From contig NZ_CP012024.1 of the NCBI RefSeq assembly GCF_001050115.1, positions 2,708,001 through 2,772,000 on the forward strand: DNA of 64,000 bases. The letters run 5' to 3'. The position numbers and the translations under genes are program-made. The notes beneath the pieces were generated by a model, which was given only the letters and a program-made list of their open reading frames with translations, was not told the origin of the DNA and did not search any database. This document shows, in pieces, positions 39,147-49,048 of this stretch. Source of the stretch: Bacillus smithii (GTDB taxonomy: Bacteria > Bacillota > Bacilli > Bacillales > DSM-4216). How positions within the stretch are numbered: position 1 is the first letter of the stretch; each line of letters begins with the position of its first letter.

Positions 39147-40562
39147 TTGCACATTCATGTCATTCAGCGCGGTGAAAACTTATTCACCCTCGCACGTCGA
39201 TACGGAGTTTCCGTAGAAGATATTTCACTTGCCAATCAATTGGCGAATCCAAATCAGCTTGTGATCGGGCAAGCGCTAGTTATTCACAGCCCCGGACGGG
39301 AATATGTAGTAAAACAGGGAGATCAGCTCCGGCAAATCGCTGACAGGTTCGGCATTTCTGAACAGGCGCTTGCAGATTACAATCAAATTGCCAATCCGGC
39401 GCTTATTTTTGCCGGGCAAATTCTGTTTTTTCCCTACTCGATCTACACCGTTCGTCCAGGAGATAATCTTAGTAGAATCGCTGCACGCTTTGGAGTCACT
39501 GTACAACAGCTTCTTTCAGCCAACTCCCTTTCAAATCCGAATGTGCTTTCACCAGGTCAACGACTCATCGTTCCAGCCGCGAGAAGGTCCGTCATTGAAG
39601 TGAACGCCTATTCCGCTAGTACAGACGAAAGCAGCCGGCAAGAGGTGTTGAGGCTTGGAAAATATTTTACGTATTTAAGCCCCTTCAGCCATTCCATACG
39701 CGAAGATGGAACCCTTTCACCATTAAACGACGATAGACTCCTTCAGGCAGCAACAGCCAATCGAACAGAGACTTTGCTGGTGTTGACCAATTTTGTGAAC
39801 GGCAGTTTCAACTCGGACAGAGCCGCTGCCATTTTGCGAAATCCCTCTCTGCAAGAAACATTGATCACCAATATTTTATCGGCAGTACGTTCCAAAGGAT
39901 ACAGAGGGGTCAATTTTGATTTTGAATATATCTATCCTCAAGATAGAGAAAATTATAATGCATTTTTGCGGAGGGTCGTAAGCCGGCTCAGGCCATTAGG
40001 GATATCGGTATCCACGGCTCTCGCCCCTAAAGAAAGAGAAAACCAGCCCGGTTTATTATATGAAGCACATGATTACCGGGCTCACGGTGAAATCGTCGAT
40101 TTTGTCATCTTAATGACGTACGAGTGGGGATGGGCCGGGGGAAGACCATGGGCCATCGCACCGATCAATAAAATCAAACAAGTTTTAGATTACGCCGTTA
40201 CCGCCATTCCTAGAAGAAAAATTATGATGGGTGCACCGTTATACGGCCGCGATTGGAGAATTCCATGGATGGAAGGGACCATTGCACGCACCATCAGTCC
40301 GCAGGAAGCCATTCAGTTGGCCGTTCGCTATCGAACAAGCATCGAATATAGCGAGGCATACCAGGCCCCGTTCTTTCATTACACTGATGAAACCGGCCAG
40401 CGGCATGAAGTATGGTTTGAAGATGCCCGCAGCATGCAGGCAAAAATGGATATCATTAAACAATACGGATTGCGCGGAATCAGTTATTGGGTTCTTGGCA
40501 ACCCGTTTCCTCAAAACTGGGCCATTCAAAGCCGCAACTTTCAACCAAGAAAAAGAATGTAA
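39147..40562 (+). CDS. LysM-GH18 spore peptidoglycan hydrolase (YaaH/SleL-like)
   Basis: 471 residues: three LysM peptidoglycan-binding repeats (about 1-46, 50-95, 98-143), then a family 18 glycosidase domain with the catalytic GVNFDFEYIYPQ (glutamate as acid) and C-terminal GLRGISYWVLGNPFPQNW. YaaH and SleL act on spore cortex muramic-lactam peptidoglycan during germination. TTG start with GGAG upstream. No signal peptide, as usual for these coat-localised enzymes. The exact cleavage specificity is inferred. Confidence 0.92.
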   Translation: MHIHVIQRGENLFTLARRYGVSVEDISLANQLANPNQLVIGQALVIHSPGREYVVKQGDQLRQIADRFGISEQALADYNQIANPALIFAGQILFFPYSIYTVRPGDNLSRIAARFGVTVQQLLSANSLSNPNVLSPGQRLIVPAARRSVIEVNAYSASTDESSRQEVLRLGKYFTYLSPFSHSIREDGTLSPLNDDRLLQAATANRTETLLVLTNFVNGSFNSDRAAAILRNPSLQETLITNILSAVRSKGYRGVNFDFEYIYPQDRENYNAFLRRVVSRLRPLGISVSTALAPKERENQPGLLYEAHDYRAHGEIVDFVILMTYEWGWAGGRPWAIAPINKIKQVLDYAVTAIPRRKIMMGAPLYGRDWRIPWMEGTIARTISPQEAIQLAVRYRTSIEYSEAYQAPFFHYTDETGQRHEVWFEDARSMQAKMDIIKQYGLRGISYWVLGNPFPQNWAIQSRNFQPRKRM

Positions 40563-40563
40563 A

Positions 40564-40602
40564 AAAGCCGGTCCTCGGCAACTAATTACAGAGGACCGGC
40601 TT
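40564..40602. terminator. Terminator between the GH18 gene and lysine dehydrogenase
   Basis: AAAGCCGGTCCTC/GAGGACCGGCTTT, 13-bp stem, T-run on the minus strand (for the dehydrogenase) and a weak one on the plus strand. Confidence 0.88.
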
Positions 40603-40723
40603 TCCATGAGTTATGTCTAAAAATGCTCCATCTATATCCATCATTCCCACTATTTTCATCCGTTAGCCATGTTTCGCAGTTTTCATACTTATTATCCGTA
40701 TCCTATTAAACTCCAATTCCTCT

Positions 40724-41872
40724 TTAATGCACTTTTTCCTTAATTAATACCCCTCTTTTGGCCATTTCCTTGATGTATTCCTTGCCGGGAACGATTGTCT
40801 CCGGCGGGTGCACCCCACGCTTTTGAATCGTACCCGTTCCGATCATTTGAGCAACAACGGAAAGAGTGTAAGCCGTCGATCTCGCCATGGCAGTCACTTT
40901 ATGAATTCGATCGTTATAAGTCGTCATTTCAAATGTATGAACCGATCTTCTCCCATACTTTCTTCCTACAGTGATAACCCGCAACAATACGACATCATCT
41001 TTGCCTTTTAAATCGACAATCGGGTCGATCACTTTCAAAAAAACATCCCGAGGCTTGATTTTTTGTCCATTCACTTCAACTTCATAATCTTTCCTCGTTA
41101 AATTCAAATCGACGAGCAATTGGAATTTTTGCGCATGGCCCGGATAGCGGATGGTTTTATACTCTAAAACATCGAGATGGGGAAAAGTGCGGGAAAGAGT
41201 AGAGGTTCCTCCTGCCGTATGAAAGGCTTCAAGGGGACCAAACTTTTCGAAATAAATTGGCTCTATTTCTGACAATGAGGGAACTTCCACTTTTCGTCCG
41301 TTGCGGATTATCAGCGAAGGATCCGTATAATGGTCAAACACACCTTCCATTGAAAATACATGATTGTATTCAAAGGGAGGATCAGGCTTAACGGGGATGC
41401 CGCCAACATAAATTTTGATTTCTTTTACTTCGTCTAATTGACTCGCCCCATATCCGGACAAAATATTAATCATACCTGGCGCTACCCCCAAATCAGGAAT
41501 TAAAGTAACGCCGGCACCCTCCGCCGCTTTGTTCAGTTCCAAAACACGATCGGTCACATGGCCGATATGCCCGCCAAGATCGACCGAATGGACGCCGGCA
41601 GCAATCGCCGCCTTCGCAACCGCATAATTAAAAGAATAGAACAATGCATTTAATGCAATATCATGCTTTCGCATCAATTGCACCAGTTGGGTTTCGTCGC
41701 CCGCATCTACAAAAACGGGATGAATCTTTGGCGAGTGCAGATCGGCGCATGCCAGCTTAGCTTTTTCGGTATCTACATCAGCCAACGTTACGAACTCCAC
41801 CCCATCGCTATTCACTAAATCCCGGGCCGCCTCTTTCCCCATAAGACCTGCTCCTAACACTAAAGCTTTCAT
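40724..41872 (-). CDS. L-lysine 6-dehydrogenase-like (saccharopine dehydrogenase family)
   Basis: 382 residues. N-terminal Rossmann motif [17 protein letters not shown], and the family middle [20 protein letters not shown] with [20 protein letters not shown]. It strongly resembles the Geobacillus stearothermophilus lysine 6-dehydrogenase as I recall it. That enzyme oxidises lysine's epsilon-amine to allysine with NAD. A saccharopine-dehydrogenase role cannot be excluded. AGGAGG precedes the ATG, and it has its own terminator. Confidence 0.85.
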   Translation of the reverse strand: MKALVLGAGLMGKEAARDLVNSDGVEFVTLADVDTEKAKLACADLHSPKIHPVFVDAGDETQLVQLMRKHDIALNALFYSFNYAVAKAAIAAGVHSVDLGGHIGHVTDRVLELNKAAEGAGVTLIPDLGVAPGMINILSGYGASQLDEVKEIKIYVGGIPVKPDPPFEYNHVFSMEGVFDHYTDPSLIIRNGRKVEVPSLSEIEPIYFEKFGPLEAFHTAGGTSTLSRTFPHLDVLEYKTIRYPGHAQKFQLLVDLNLTRKDYEVEVNGQKIKPRDVFLKVIDPIVDLKGKDDVVLLRVITVGRKYGRRSVHTFEMTTYNDRIHKVTAMARSTAYTLSVVAQMIGTGTIQKRGVHPPETIVPGKEYIKEMAKRGVLIKEKVH

Positions 41873-42106
41873 GTTATCAACCTCCTATTCTATTGAAGGT
41901 GAAAAAATGTTGGCATCATGGATACGACATCTTCTGTTTTCTGCCACCGTCCCGACCTTTATTCCCACACTATTCTCCATTTAAAGATGACTATTAGAGG
42001 TTCGCCAAATGGAATCCATTTCCTATTTTCTGTTTTCCCAATCAATCCATTCTTTTTATATGTATTCAAGGGCGATTGTCCAGCGTTCCTTTTTCTTCAA
42101 AAAAAT

Positions 42107-42132
42107 GGGGCCTCCAACGATTTTGAGGCCCT
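42107..42132 (-). terminator. Terminator after the M20 amidohydrolase
   Basis: Minus strand AGGGCCTC/GAGGCCCC stem followed by ATTTTTTTG. Confidence 0.85.
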
Positions 42133-42142
42133 ACTATTTCAT

Positions 42143-43318
42143 TCAATTTTGCAAATATTGGATGGCCGCTGCTGCCAGCACCTTGGCTGCATAAAGCATG
42201 GCACGTTCATCAATGTCGAATTTTGCATGATGATGAGGGAAAGAAGCGAGCTTTTCATGGTTTCCGGCTCCGGTTAAGAAAAACGTCCCCGGTACTTTTT
42301 GTAAATAATAGGAGAAATCTTCTCCTACCATTAAAGGGTCTGTTTCGAAAACATTTTCGATTCCCACCACTTTTTTCGCACATGCAGCTGCTAATTCGGT
42401 TTCTTTTGAATGATTTACTACCGGTGGATAGCCTTTTTCATAACGGAATTCATAATCCGCTTTTTTCGCCAGGCAAAGAGTTCGCAAAAGTGTTTCCATC
42501 TGTTCGATGATCAAATTCTGAATTTCCGGCTTGAACGTTCGAACCGTCCCTTTGATCACCGCTTGATCCGGAATCACATTAAATGTTTCTCCTGCATGAA
42601 AAGAACCAACGGAAATAACAGCGGACTCCACTGGATTAATCGATCGTGAAGGGATTTGTTGAAGCAGTTGAAGATAATTAGCTGCTATTAAGATGGGATC
42701 GATCGTTTCATGCGGCTGGCCGCCATGTCCTCCTTTTCCTTTGATCACCGCTGTAAAATTGTCAGCTGCCGCCATGATCGGTCCTTTTCGAATGGCTATT
42801 TTTCCAACGGGAATCGGTGTCCAAAGATGGGTGCCAAATATGGCATCCACTCCGTCCAGACAGCCATCCTTAATCATCGGAAGAGCACCGCCGGGAGGCA
42901 CTTCCTCAGCAAACTGATGAATGAGGACAATGTTTCCTTTTATATGACCACGATAGGTTTGAAACGCTTTTGCGACCGACAAGAGCAGGGCCGTATGGGC
43001 ATCATGTCCGCAGGCATGCATGACGCCAGGTACTTTCGAACGGTAAGGAACTTGTTTTTCATCTTGTATAGGCAGTGCATCAAAATCAGCCCGAATCGCC
43101 ACTGTTTTTCCTGGCTGTTCTCCTTGAATGATGCCGACTACACCTCTTCCGCCTACCATCGTTCTCGTTTTAACCCCTAAATCATTTAAATATTCCGAAA
43201 TTTTAGCCGGTGTTTTTTCCTCTTGAAAAGAAAGTTCTGGATATTGATGAAAAAATCTTCTTAATGAGACCGTTTCCGGAAAAATCGCATCCAGCTCGCT
43301 GAACACTTTCTCAATCAC
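42143..43318 (-). CDS. M20-family N-acyl-amino-acid amidohydrolase
   Basis: 391 residues of the M20D family. Zinc-site elements: GVMHACGHDAHTALLL, the catalytic HQFAEEVPPGGA and the C-terminal HHHAKFDIDERAM. Hydrolyses N-acetyl, hippuryl or similar amides. GTG start with GGAGGAGG upstream. The neighbour lysine dehydrogenase hints at amino-acid salvage, but there is no direct link. Cytosolic; no signal peptide. Confidence 0.9.
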   Translation of the reverse strand: MIEKVFSELDAIFPETVSLRRFFHQYPELSFQEEKTPAKISEYLNDLGVKTRTMVGGRGVVGIIQGEQPGKTVAIRADFDALPIQDEKQVPYRSKVPGVMHACGHDAHTALLLSVAKAFQTYRGHIKGNIVLIHQFAEEVPPGGALPMIKDGCLDGVDAIFGTHLWTPIPVGKIAIRKGPIMAAADNFTAVIKGKGGHGGQPHETIDPILIAANYLQLLQQIPSRSINPVESAVISVGSFHAGETFNVIPDQAVIKGTVRTFKPEIQNLIIEQMETLLRTLCLAKKADYEFRYEKGYPPVVNHSKETELAAACAKKVVGIENVFETDPLMVGEDFSYYLQKVPGTFFLTGAGNHEKLASFPHHHAKFDIDERAMLYAAKVLAAAAIQYLQN

Positions 43319-43520
43319 GCCGCCTCCTCCTTTCTACTTTTTCAATTATATGCTGAAATTTTCTAATTAAAGCGTACTGTACTTCGGAATGTACAAAACT
43401 GTATATGAGAATGTTTTCAACAAAAAAGGCGGAATTCCTGTCCATTCATCCAACAGATCAGCTTGTATCCCCTTCCAAATCGCGTTTAAGAAAGGGGATA
43501 TGAAAAGATGGCTTTCTTTT

Positions 43521-44501
43521 TTAGCTGTTCGGATACACCGAAATGGAGACTTCGCCATTTTCAGCATGAATGGAAGCTTGTCCGCCAATCGGAATGGTGG
43601 CGATTGGATCGGTATGCCCAAAGTTGACATTCGCAATAACCGGCACTCCTTTTAATTCTTTCTTGCTGTGAATCATTTTCTTTAATGCTTCGAGTGTCAT
43701 GTTTGAATTTTTTTGAAAACGGCCGATGATGATGGCTTTGATCCCTTCAACGTCCGGAAGATGCAGCAAAGATTGAAGCTGTCGGTCAAACGCGAATGGA
43801 TGGCATTCTTCATCGTCCTCAAGAAAAAGCACAGCGTCCTTTAATGAAGGCATAAATTCCGTCCCTTGCAGCAAATTTACAGTCGATAAATGTCCGCCGA
43901 CAAGAGTGCCTTCTCCTTCACCTTCTTGAAGGATGTCGTAATCGGATTGCGGATAATAGATTCGGTCCTCTTTCTCTACATGCCATTTGTCATCGCTCCA
44001 CTGCTTAGAAGGTTCAATGTCGAAAGGAGCATCATTTGTGAGCGCCTCCAAAAAACATTGCATCGTATAATCGGATGGCACTTTCATGCCCAATGTTGAA
44101 AAATGAGGCCCGTAGTACGTAATAAGGCCGGTTTTCCGGTAAATCGCCAGTTGAAGAGCGGTAGTGTCGCCGCATCCGCACAAAATTTTAGGGTGTTCTT
44201 TGATCAAGTCGTAATCCATTTCTTTTAAAAGCTGGTTGCTGTTATAGCCTCCGACCGCCGTTAATATCGCTTTTACTTGTTTATCTTGAAAAGCTTCGTG
44301 TAAATCTTCAAGACGGTGTTCAACCGAAGTAGAAAAAAATTCATCATGCTCCTCGACATGTTGGCCAAATGTAACATGAAAGCCCAAATTCTCTAATCGT
44401 TCTTTGGCTAATTGCAGCTGCTCTCCTTTGACAAGCGCCATACTGGTCGAAGGAGCGATGACACGGATTTCATCCCCCGGTTCCAATCTTGCTGGAAACA
44501 T
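43521..44501 (-). CDS. S66-family LD-carboxypeptidase-like protein lacking the nucleophile Ser
   Basis: About 326 residues with the S66 (LdcA/MccF) layout: IRVIAPSTSMALV, the central turn CGCGDTTALQLAIYRKTGLI, the glutamate region VLFLEDDEE and the histidine NVNFGHTDPIAT. In S66 enzymes the nucleophile sits in GYSD or GFSD; here the matching residues are GCGD, so serine is replaced by glycine (codon GGC, read directly). Glu and His are kept. This copy may be inactive or bind rather than cleave its ligand. Confidence 0.85.
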   Translation of the reverse strand: MFPARLEPGDEIRVIAPSTSMALVKGEQLQLAKERLENLGFHVTFGQHVEEHDEFFSTSVEHRLEDLHEAFQDKQVKAILTAVGGYNSNQLLKEMDYDLIKEHPKILCGCGDTTALQLAIYRKTGLITYYGPHFSTLGMKVPSDYTMQCFLEALTNDAPFDIEPSKQWSDDKWHVEKEDRIYYPQSDYDILQEGEGEGTLVGGHLSTVNLLQGTEFMPSLKDAVLFLEDDEECHPFAFDRQLQSLLHLPDVEGIKAIIIGRFQKNSNMTLEALKKMIHSKKELKGVPVIANVNFGHTDPIATIPIGGQASIHAENGEVSISVYPNS

Positions 44502-44612
44502 GCCTTTTCCTCCTATCTATCTATCGATGTTGTATTTTTCTGCAAACAAGGACCGTTCTCAAGAAGCTCATTCGAACAGCGTGACAAATCTATTATTTTA
44601 CTATCACAAAAC

Positions 44613-44939
44613 CTAATGCCTCGGCGCCCAAAGAATCACGCCAACTCCCACTAAACAAATCAAAGCACCGAGCCAATCATATAAATCGGGCGTTTTTCTA
44701 TCGACTCCCCATCCCCACAGGACAGAAAGAAAAATAAAGACACCGCCATAAGCGGCATAAACTCGCCCGAATGCCGGATAGCTTTGTAACGTTGGAATGA
44801 TACCATACAGGACAAGTACAATCGCTCCAATAACCCCGTACCAGAATGAATATTGTTCCCGAATCCACAGCCAAATCAAATAACCGCCGCCGATTTCCGC
44901 CAATCCCGCCAGCAAAAACAAAGCCGCCGCTCTTCCCAT
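44613..44939 (-). CDS. YnfA-family membrane protein (UPF0060)
   Basis: 108 residues with four membrane helices. The family pattern [19 protein letters not shown] and [15 protein letters not shown] with [15 protein letters not shown] identifies YnfA/UPF0060, related to small multidrug-resistance exporters. Transport substrate not established. Stand-alone gene. Confidence 0.9.
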   Translation of the reverse strand: MGRAAALFLLAGLAEIGGGYLIWLWIREQYSFWYGVIGAIVLVLYGIIPTLQSYPAFGRVYAAYGGVFIFLSVLWGWGVDRKTPDLYDWLGALICLVGVGVILWAPRH

Positions 44940-45128
44940 TGCTCACACCCCAAAAATTTCATCTTCCTCGTTTTATTATAAACTAGAAAAATAGGTTTGT
45001 CAGAATAGGATGGCAGCAAGAAAGAAGATAAATGCAATGGTCATCTCTCTAGGTCATTTTGTCATTTAGATTGATCACTCGTTCCCCAGAGCGGACACCC
45101 TATCACCAGACAGTCGAAAACCATGAAA

Positions 45129-45184
45129 AATCCCTCCTGTGAGACAGGATGAGCTTTTTCAAAACTGTCTGCACAAAAGGGATT
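45129..45184 (-). terminator. Terminator after the ascorbate-type PTS genes
   Basis: Minus strand AATCCCT...AGGGATT outer stem with a T-run after it; inner CCTGT-GAG-ACAGG hairpin. It begins about 26 bp past the permease stop. Confidence 0.7.
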
Positions 45185-45209
45185 CACTTTAGAAGAGATC
45201 AGCTTTTCA

Positions 45210-46472
45210 TTAAGAAAACAATTTCATCAAATAGCCAAGAAGAATACCGACAATGCCAAAGTCAGCGTCACCGAACGTTGTTCCTTCGAAACCAAGCGAT
45301 CCGAGGACCGGAAGGAGAATAGCCGGCAAAAACGAGATCAGCAGTCCGTTTGCGAATGAGCCGATCACAGCGCCTCTTCGGCCACCGGTCGCATTTCCGA
45401 ACACACCCGCCGCTGCTCCTGTGAAAAAGTGAGGAACAAGACCGGGCACAATAACTTTTAAGTGGAACAAAGGAAGCAAAAACATCGAAACCAGCCCGGC
45501 CACAAAACTAGTTAAAAATCCGATAATAACGGCATTTGGCGCAAAAGGAAAAACAGTTGGGCAATCCAGCGCAGGTTTCGCATCTTTTACAAACTTATCG
45601 GCTATCCCTTTAAACGCAGGAACAATTTCTGCGATGATCAAACGAACGCCCGATAAAATGATATACACTCCGGCGGCAAAGGTAATCGATTGCATAAAAG
45701 AAAAGACTAAGAAATTCGTTCCGCCGCTTAGCTCCTTTTCGATAAATGCAGGACCGGCGAAACCGGCAACGATGAAGAACAAGATGCACATTGTCAACGA
45801 TACGGCTACTGAAGTATCCCGCAAAAATCCCAGTGATTTCGGGACTTTTATTTCTTCCGTTGTACGTTCCTTGTTTCCGAATACTTTGCCCAAAAATCCG
45901 GCCACAAAGTAGCCAAAGGAACCAAAGTGTCCTACGGCAATATCATCCGAACCCGTAATTTGGCGTACGAACGGCTGCAGAATCGCAGGAGAAATTACCA
46001 TTAATAATCCGAGAATGATCGATCCAATAATAACAAGGGGTACTCCGGTTATTCCGCCCGTTGCCAGAACGGCAGAAATTAAACAAGCCATGAATAAAGT
46101 ATGATGTCCGGTTAAAAAAATGTATTTAAAAGGGGTAATCCTAGCCAAAATAATATTCACGATCATACCAAATACCATTATTAATGCCGTTTCACTACCA
46201 AATGTTTTTTGGGCGATGGCCACTATCGCTTCATTGTTGGGAATAACGCCTTGAATGCGAAAGGCATGTTGAAACATTTTACTAAAAATATCAAGGGCGC
46301 CTACGAGAATATTCGCTCCGCCGCTTAAAATCACAAATCCCATAATCGTCTTTAACGTTCCAGACACCGTTTCTGCCGCATTTTTCTTTTGCAGCAGCAA
46401 ACCGACAAGCGCAAATATGCCGACTAAAATGGCGGGAGTCCCTAAGATGTCCTTCATTAAAAAGTCCAGCAT
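45210..46472 (-). CDS. ulaA: UlaA-type PTS permease (EIIC), ascorbate family
   Basis: 420 residues with about ten membrane segments, the length and pattern of UlaA/SgaT (GIVGILLGYLMKLF at the end, ITPFKYIFLTGHHTLFMACL in the middle). Moves the sugar acid while it is phosphorylated by EIIB. Last gene of regulator-ulaB-ulaA, 12 bp after ulaB. Whether the true substrate is ascorbate is not proven; this family also includes transporters for other sugars. Confidence 0.9.
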   Translation of the reverse strand: MLDFLMKDILGTPAILVGIFALVGLLLQKKNAAETVSGTLKTIMGFVILSGGANILVGALDIFSKMFQHAFRIQGVIPNNEAIVAIAQKTFGSETALIMVFGMIVNIILARITPFKYIFLTGHHTLFMACLISAVLATGGITGVPLVIIGSIILGLLMVISPAILQPFVRQITGSDDIAVGHFGSFGYFVAGFLGKVFGNKERTTEEIKVPKSLGFLRDTSVAVSLTMCILFFIVAGFAGPAFIEKELSGGTNFLVFSFMQSITFAAGVYIILSGVRLIIAEIVPAFKGIADKFVKDAKPALDCPTVFPFAPNAVIIGFLTSFVAGLVSMFLLPLFHLKVIVPGLVPHFFTGAAAGVFGNATGGRRGAVIGSFANGLLISFLPAILLPVLGSLGFEGTTFGDADFGIVGILLGYLMKLFS

Positions 46473-46484
46473 GGCTTTTTCCTC

Positions 46485-46751
46485 CTAAAAGTATTTTTCA
46501 AGCTCTCTTCTGATTTCATTTTGATCGAGAATGTTTTTCAATGCGACAACCGTTCTTTTTCCATCCTCCAAGTTTTCTACAATCTCTTTAGAGCCAAGAT
46601 AAATATCCGCTTGTTCCGATTTGCTTGTTGCCAGATCCGTATGACTGACCTCCGCTTCTACGCCCATTTCTTTCAAGATTTTTTTTACATTCATTTCCAC
46701 AATTAAACTGCTTCCTAATCCGTTTCCGCAAACGACTAAAATCTTTTTCAT
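46485..46751 (-). CDS. ulaB: UlaB-type PTS EIIB
   Basis: 88 residues with the phosphorylated cysteine in VVCGNGLGSSLIVEM near residue 8. Accepts phosphate from EIIA and phosphorylates the sugar during transport through UlaA. AAGGAG precedes the ATG. The adjacent PTS permease supports the identity. Confidence 0.94.
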   Translation of the reverse strand: MKKILVVCGNGLGSSLIVEMNVKKILKEMGVEAEVSHTDLATSKSEQADIYLGSKEIVENLEDGKRTVVALKNILDQNEIRRELEKYF

Positions 46752-46764
46752 ATTCCATCTCTCC

Positions 46765-48837
46765 TTATTCTTTTGAATATTGATTGATTAAATCGAGAAT
46801 CTCTTTTTTTGTGTCCGCCTTGATTAATTGCTCGATATTTTGAGAGTCTGACAGCAAATTAGATAATTGAGACAACGCTTTTAAGTGCGTTTCATTGTCC
46901 ACGGCTGCCAAGACAATAACCAAATGAACATTGCGTGAACCATCCTCTGCAAAGGGTACTCCTTTTTTTAAGCGCAGCAATGTCATCCCCAGTCGATTAA
47001 CTCCTTTTTCAGGCCTTGCATGAGGAATCGCTACTTTTGGTGCAATGACGATATACGGTCCCAACTCATGGACGCTTTCAATCATGGCATCGACATATCC
47101 TTCCGTGACCGCACCCGTTTTCAGCAGTGGCTCCGCCGCCGTTTTTATGGCATCTTCCCAGCTCTTCTCCTCCTCTTTTAACACAATGTGGTCTTCATCA
47201 ATCAATTCATTGAGCATCGGTTTGTATACCTCCTTCATCGTCGGGGAAGGAACGGACAAAAATTCCTTTACCTTTCGTGCAAGACCTTCATAGTCGTGGA
47301 TATCTGCATACTTTTCAATCATATTCATGAATGCTTGAACGGAAAGATTTTCTCTGTTATTTGTAAAGTGGTTCGTCCATTTCAGCAACTTGTTTTTTTC
47401 TGCTTCATTCATAATCGGATTTGTCAAAAATACAGGAATGCCGCGATCTTGAAGCGGTACAGTAGATACTACAAAATCGACATCAAGGCTTGCAGAATCA
47501 TATTGTCTTTTCGTCAAGCTATCGACAATCTCGACGTTTGGCAACAGCTCTTTAAGCTGTCTATGCATAATCAAAGACGTTCCTACTCCATTCGCACATA
47601 CGATCACCGCTTTTTTACGTTGATGCCCTTCTGCCTCTTCACGATTGAGCCATCCCCCGAAGTGGACGGCCAGCAAAGCTGTTTCGTCGTCAGGAATAGG
47701 CTTTCCCACCAGTTTTTGAAAATGATCAATCACTTTTTTGGTTAAAGCAAATATGTCCGCATAATTGGTTTTAATGGAGTCAAAGAGAGGATTGTTCACT
47801 TTGATCCCGTATTTCAGCCGATAAAAAGCGGGTTTCAAATGTAGCAGCAAATGATTCTCCACCGCTTTTCGATTTCGAAAGAACACACAAGAGTATTTTT
47901 GAAAATCGTCCACCATTTTTTTACATACTTCTCGCAGAGCAGCAACGTCAGAATTCCTCGCATCTAAATTTTGAGAATGGATAATTTTAGAACTGAGTAA
48001 GTGAGTAGTCAAAAAATAGATCTCGTCTTCCGGTATCTCCAGCTTGAAACAACGCTCCAACTGCTTGCCGATATGTTGAGCGGCCAAATATTCTTTTGTA
48101 GAACGGAGAATGTCTTTTTCAATCGGATCCATTTCCACAAAATACCCTTGCTTGATTCTTTTCGAAAAAAGATAAACACGCAAACTTAACGTTTGAACAT
48201 CTTCATCCGTAAAGTGAAGATTTAACATACTTTCGCTTTCGGAAATCATTTTGTAAATCAAATTTAAATGTTCAGTTGTAATTTCATGTAAAACGGGAAA
48301 GAATCCATTCATCCATTCTTTATTGCCACTTAGCTGGGACAAGAAGTAAACAAGGGCATTTCGCAAATCCAGTTCTTTCCCAAAGAGGATATACCCTTTC
48401 TTTTTAGTGGAAACGATTTGTACATGAAACTTTTTGCATTCTTCTTTCAACCCTTTGATATCTTCTATCACCGTATTCCGACTGACATCCACCATCTTCA
48501 ATAAATCTGCTAGAAAGACGGGGCGCTCCTTCATCAGAAGCGAAACCATCATTTTGGCTTTTCGTTCTTTCGGCGAATATTCATAATGCCGATAGACAAA
48601 GGGTATTTTCTTCGGAATTTCTCGTTTTGATTTTTCTTCCAAGTAGAAACCTTGAGAGCGAACGTACTGAACGGAAGGAAGTTTTTGTTTTTCCAACCAA
48701 TAGTTGATCTTTTTCATATCATAGTAAACTGTTCGCTTTGAAACATTTAAACTTTCCGTTAATTCTTGAACGGTGACAAAAGAAGGAGATCGAACCAATT
48801 TCGTTAGCACGGCCATGGAGCGGTGGTCAAGCGTCAT
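46765..48837 (-). CDS. PRD-containing BglG/MtlR-type regulator with EIIB- and EIIA-like domains
   Basis: 690 residues. N-terminal helix-turn-helix (VTVQELTESLNVSKRTVYYD), two PRD domains in the middle, an EIIB-like domain (IVCANGVGTSLIMHRQL) and a C-terminal EIIA domain with its phospho-histidine in KVAIPHARPE. Such proteins are activators tuned by PTS phosphorylation. As there is no separate ulaC EIIA nearby, the C-terminal domain may also phosphorylate UlaB; that is inference. First gene of the cluster; a cre site lies just before it. Confidence 0.92.
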   Translation of the reverse strand: MTLDHRSMAVLTKLVRSPSFVTVQELTESLNVSKRTVYYDMKKINYWLEKQKLPSVQYVRSQGFYLEEKSKREIPKKIPFVYRHYEYSPKERKAKMMVSLLMKERPVFLADLLKMVDVSRNTVIEDIKGLKEECKKFHVQIVSTKKKGYILFGKELDLRNALVYFLSQLSGNKEWMNGFFPVLHEITTEHLNLIYKMISESESMLNLHFTDEDVQTLSLRVYLFSKRIKQGYFVEMDPIEKDILRSTKEYLAAQHIGKQLERCFKLEIPEDEIYFLTTHLLSSKIIHSQNLDARNSDVAALREVCKKMVDDFQKYSCVFFRNRKAVENHLLLHLKPAFYRLKYGIKVNNPLFDSIKTNYADIFALTKKVIDHFQKLVGKPIPDDETALLAVHFGGWLNREEAEGHQRKKAVIVCANGVGTSLIMHRQLKELLPNVEIVDSLTKRQYDSASLDVDFVVSTVPLQDRGIPVFLTNPIMNEAEKNKLLKWTNHFTNNRENLSVQAFMNMIEKYADIHDYEGLARKVKEFLSVPSPTMKEVYKPMLNELIDEDHIVLKEEEKSWEDAIKTAAEPLLKTGAVTEGYVDAMIESVHELGPYIVIAPKVAIPHARPEKGVNRLGMTLLRLKKGVPFAEDGSRNVHLVIVLAAVDNETHLKALSQLSNLLSDSQNIEQLIKADTKKEILDLINQYSKE

Positions 48838-48856
48838 GATTCCTCCCTCCAGATTT

Positions 48857-48871
48857 TTGTAATCGCTTTCT
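48857..48871. promoter_or_regulatory. CcpA cre site upstream of the PTS cluster
   Basis: TTGTAATCGCTTTCT matches the cre consensus WTGNAANCGNWWNCA at all but the last base. Its position, 20 bp before the regulator start, would let CcpA repress the whole cluster when glucose is present. Confidence 0.75.
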
Positions 48872-49048
48872 AATATGTGTAAAACAAGATTTTTTTCTAT
48901 CTGTTTTCACTATATTACAGAAAAATAGAAAAAAACAGTCCAAATATAGTATCGTTTTTTGTGCAAAATTGGACGAATCGAAGGACTCTCTAAATCATAA
49001 GAAAATCCAAAAAAACTGGACCATTTTTAGTCCAGCCTCAAAATTGCA

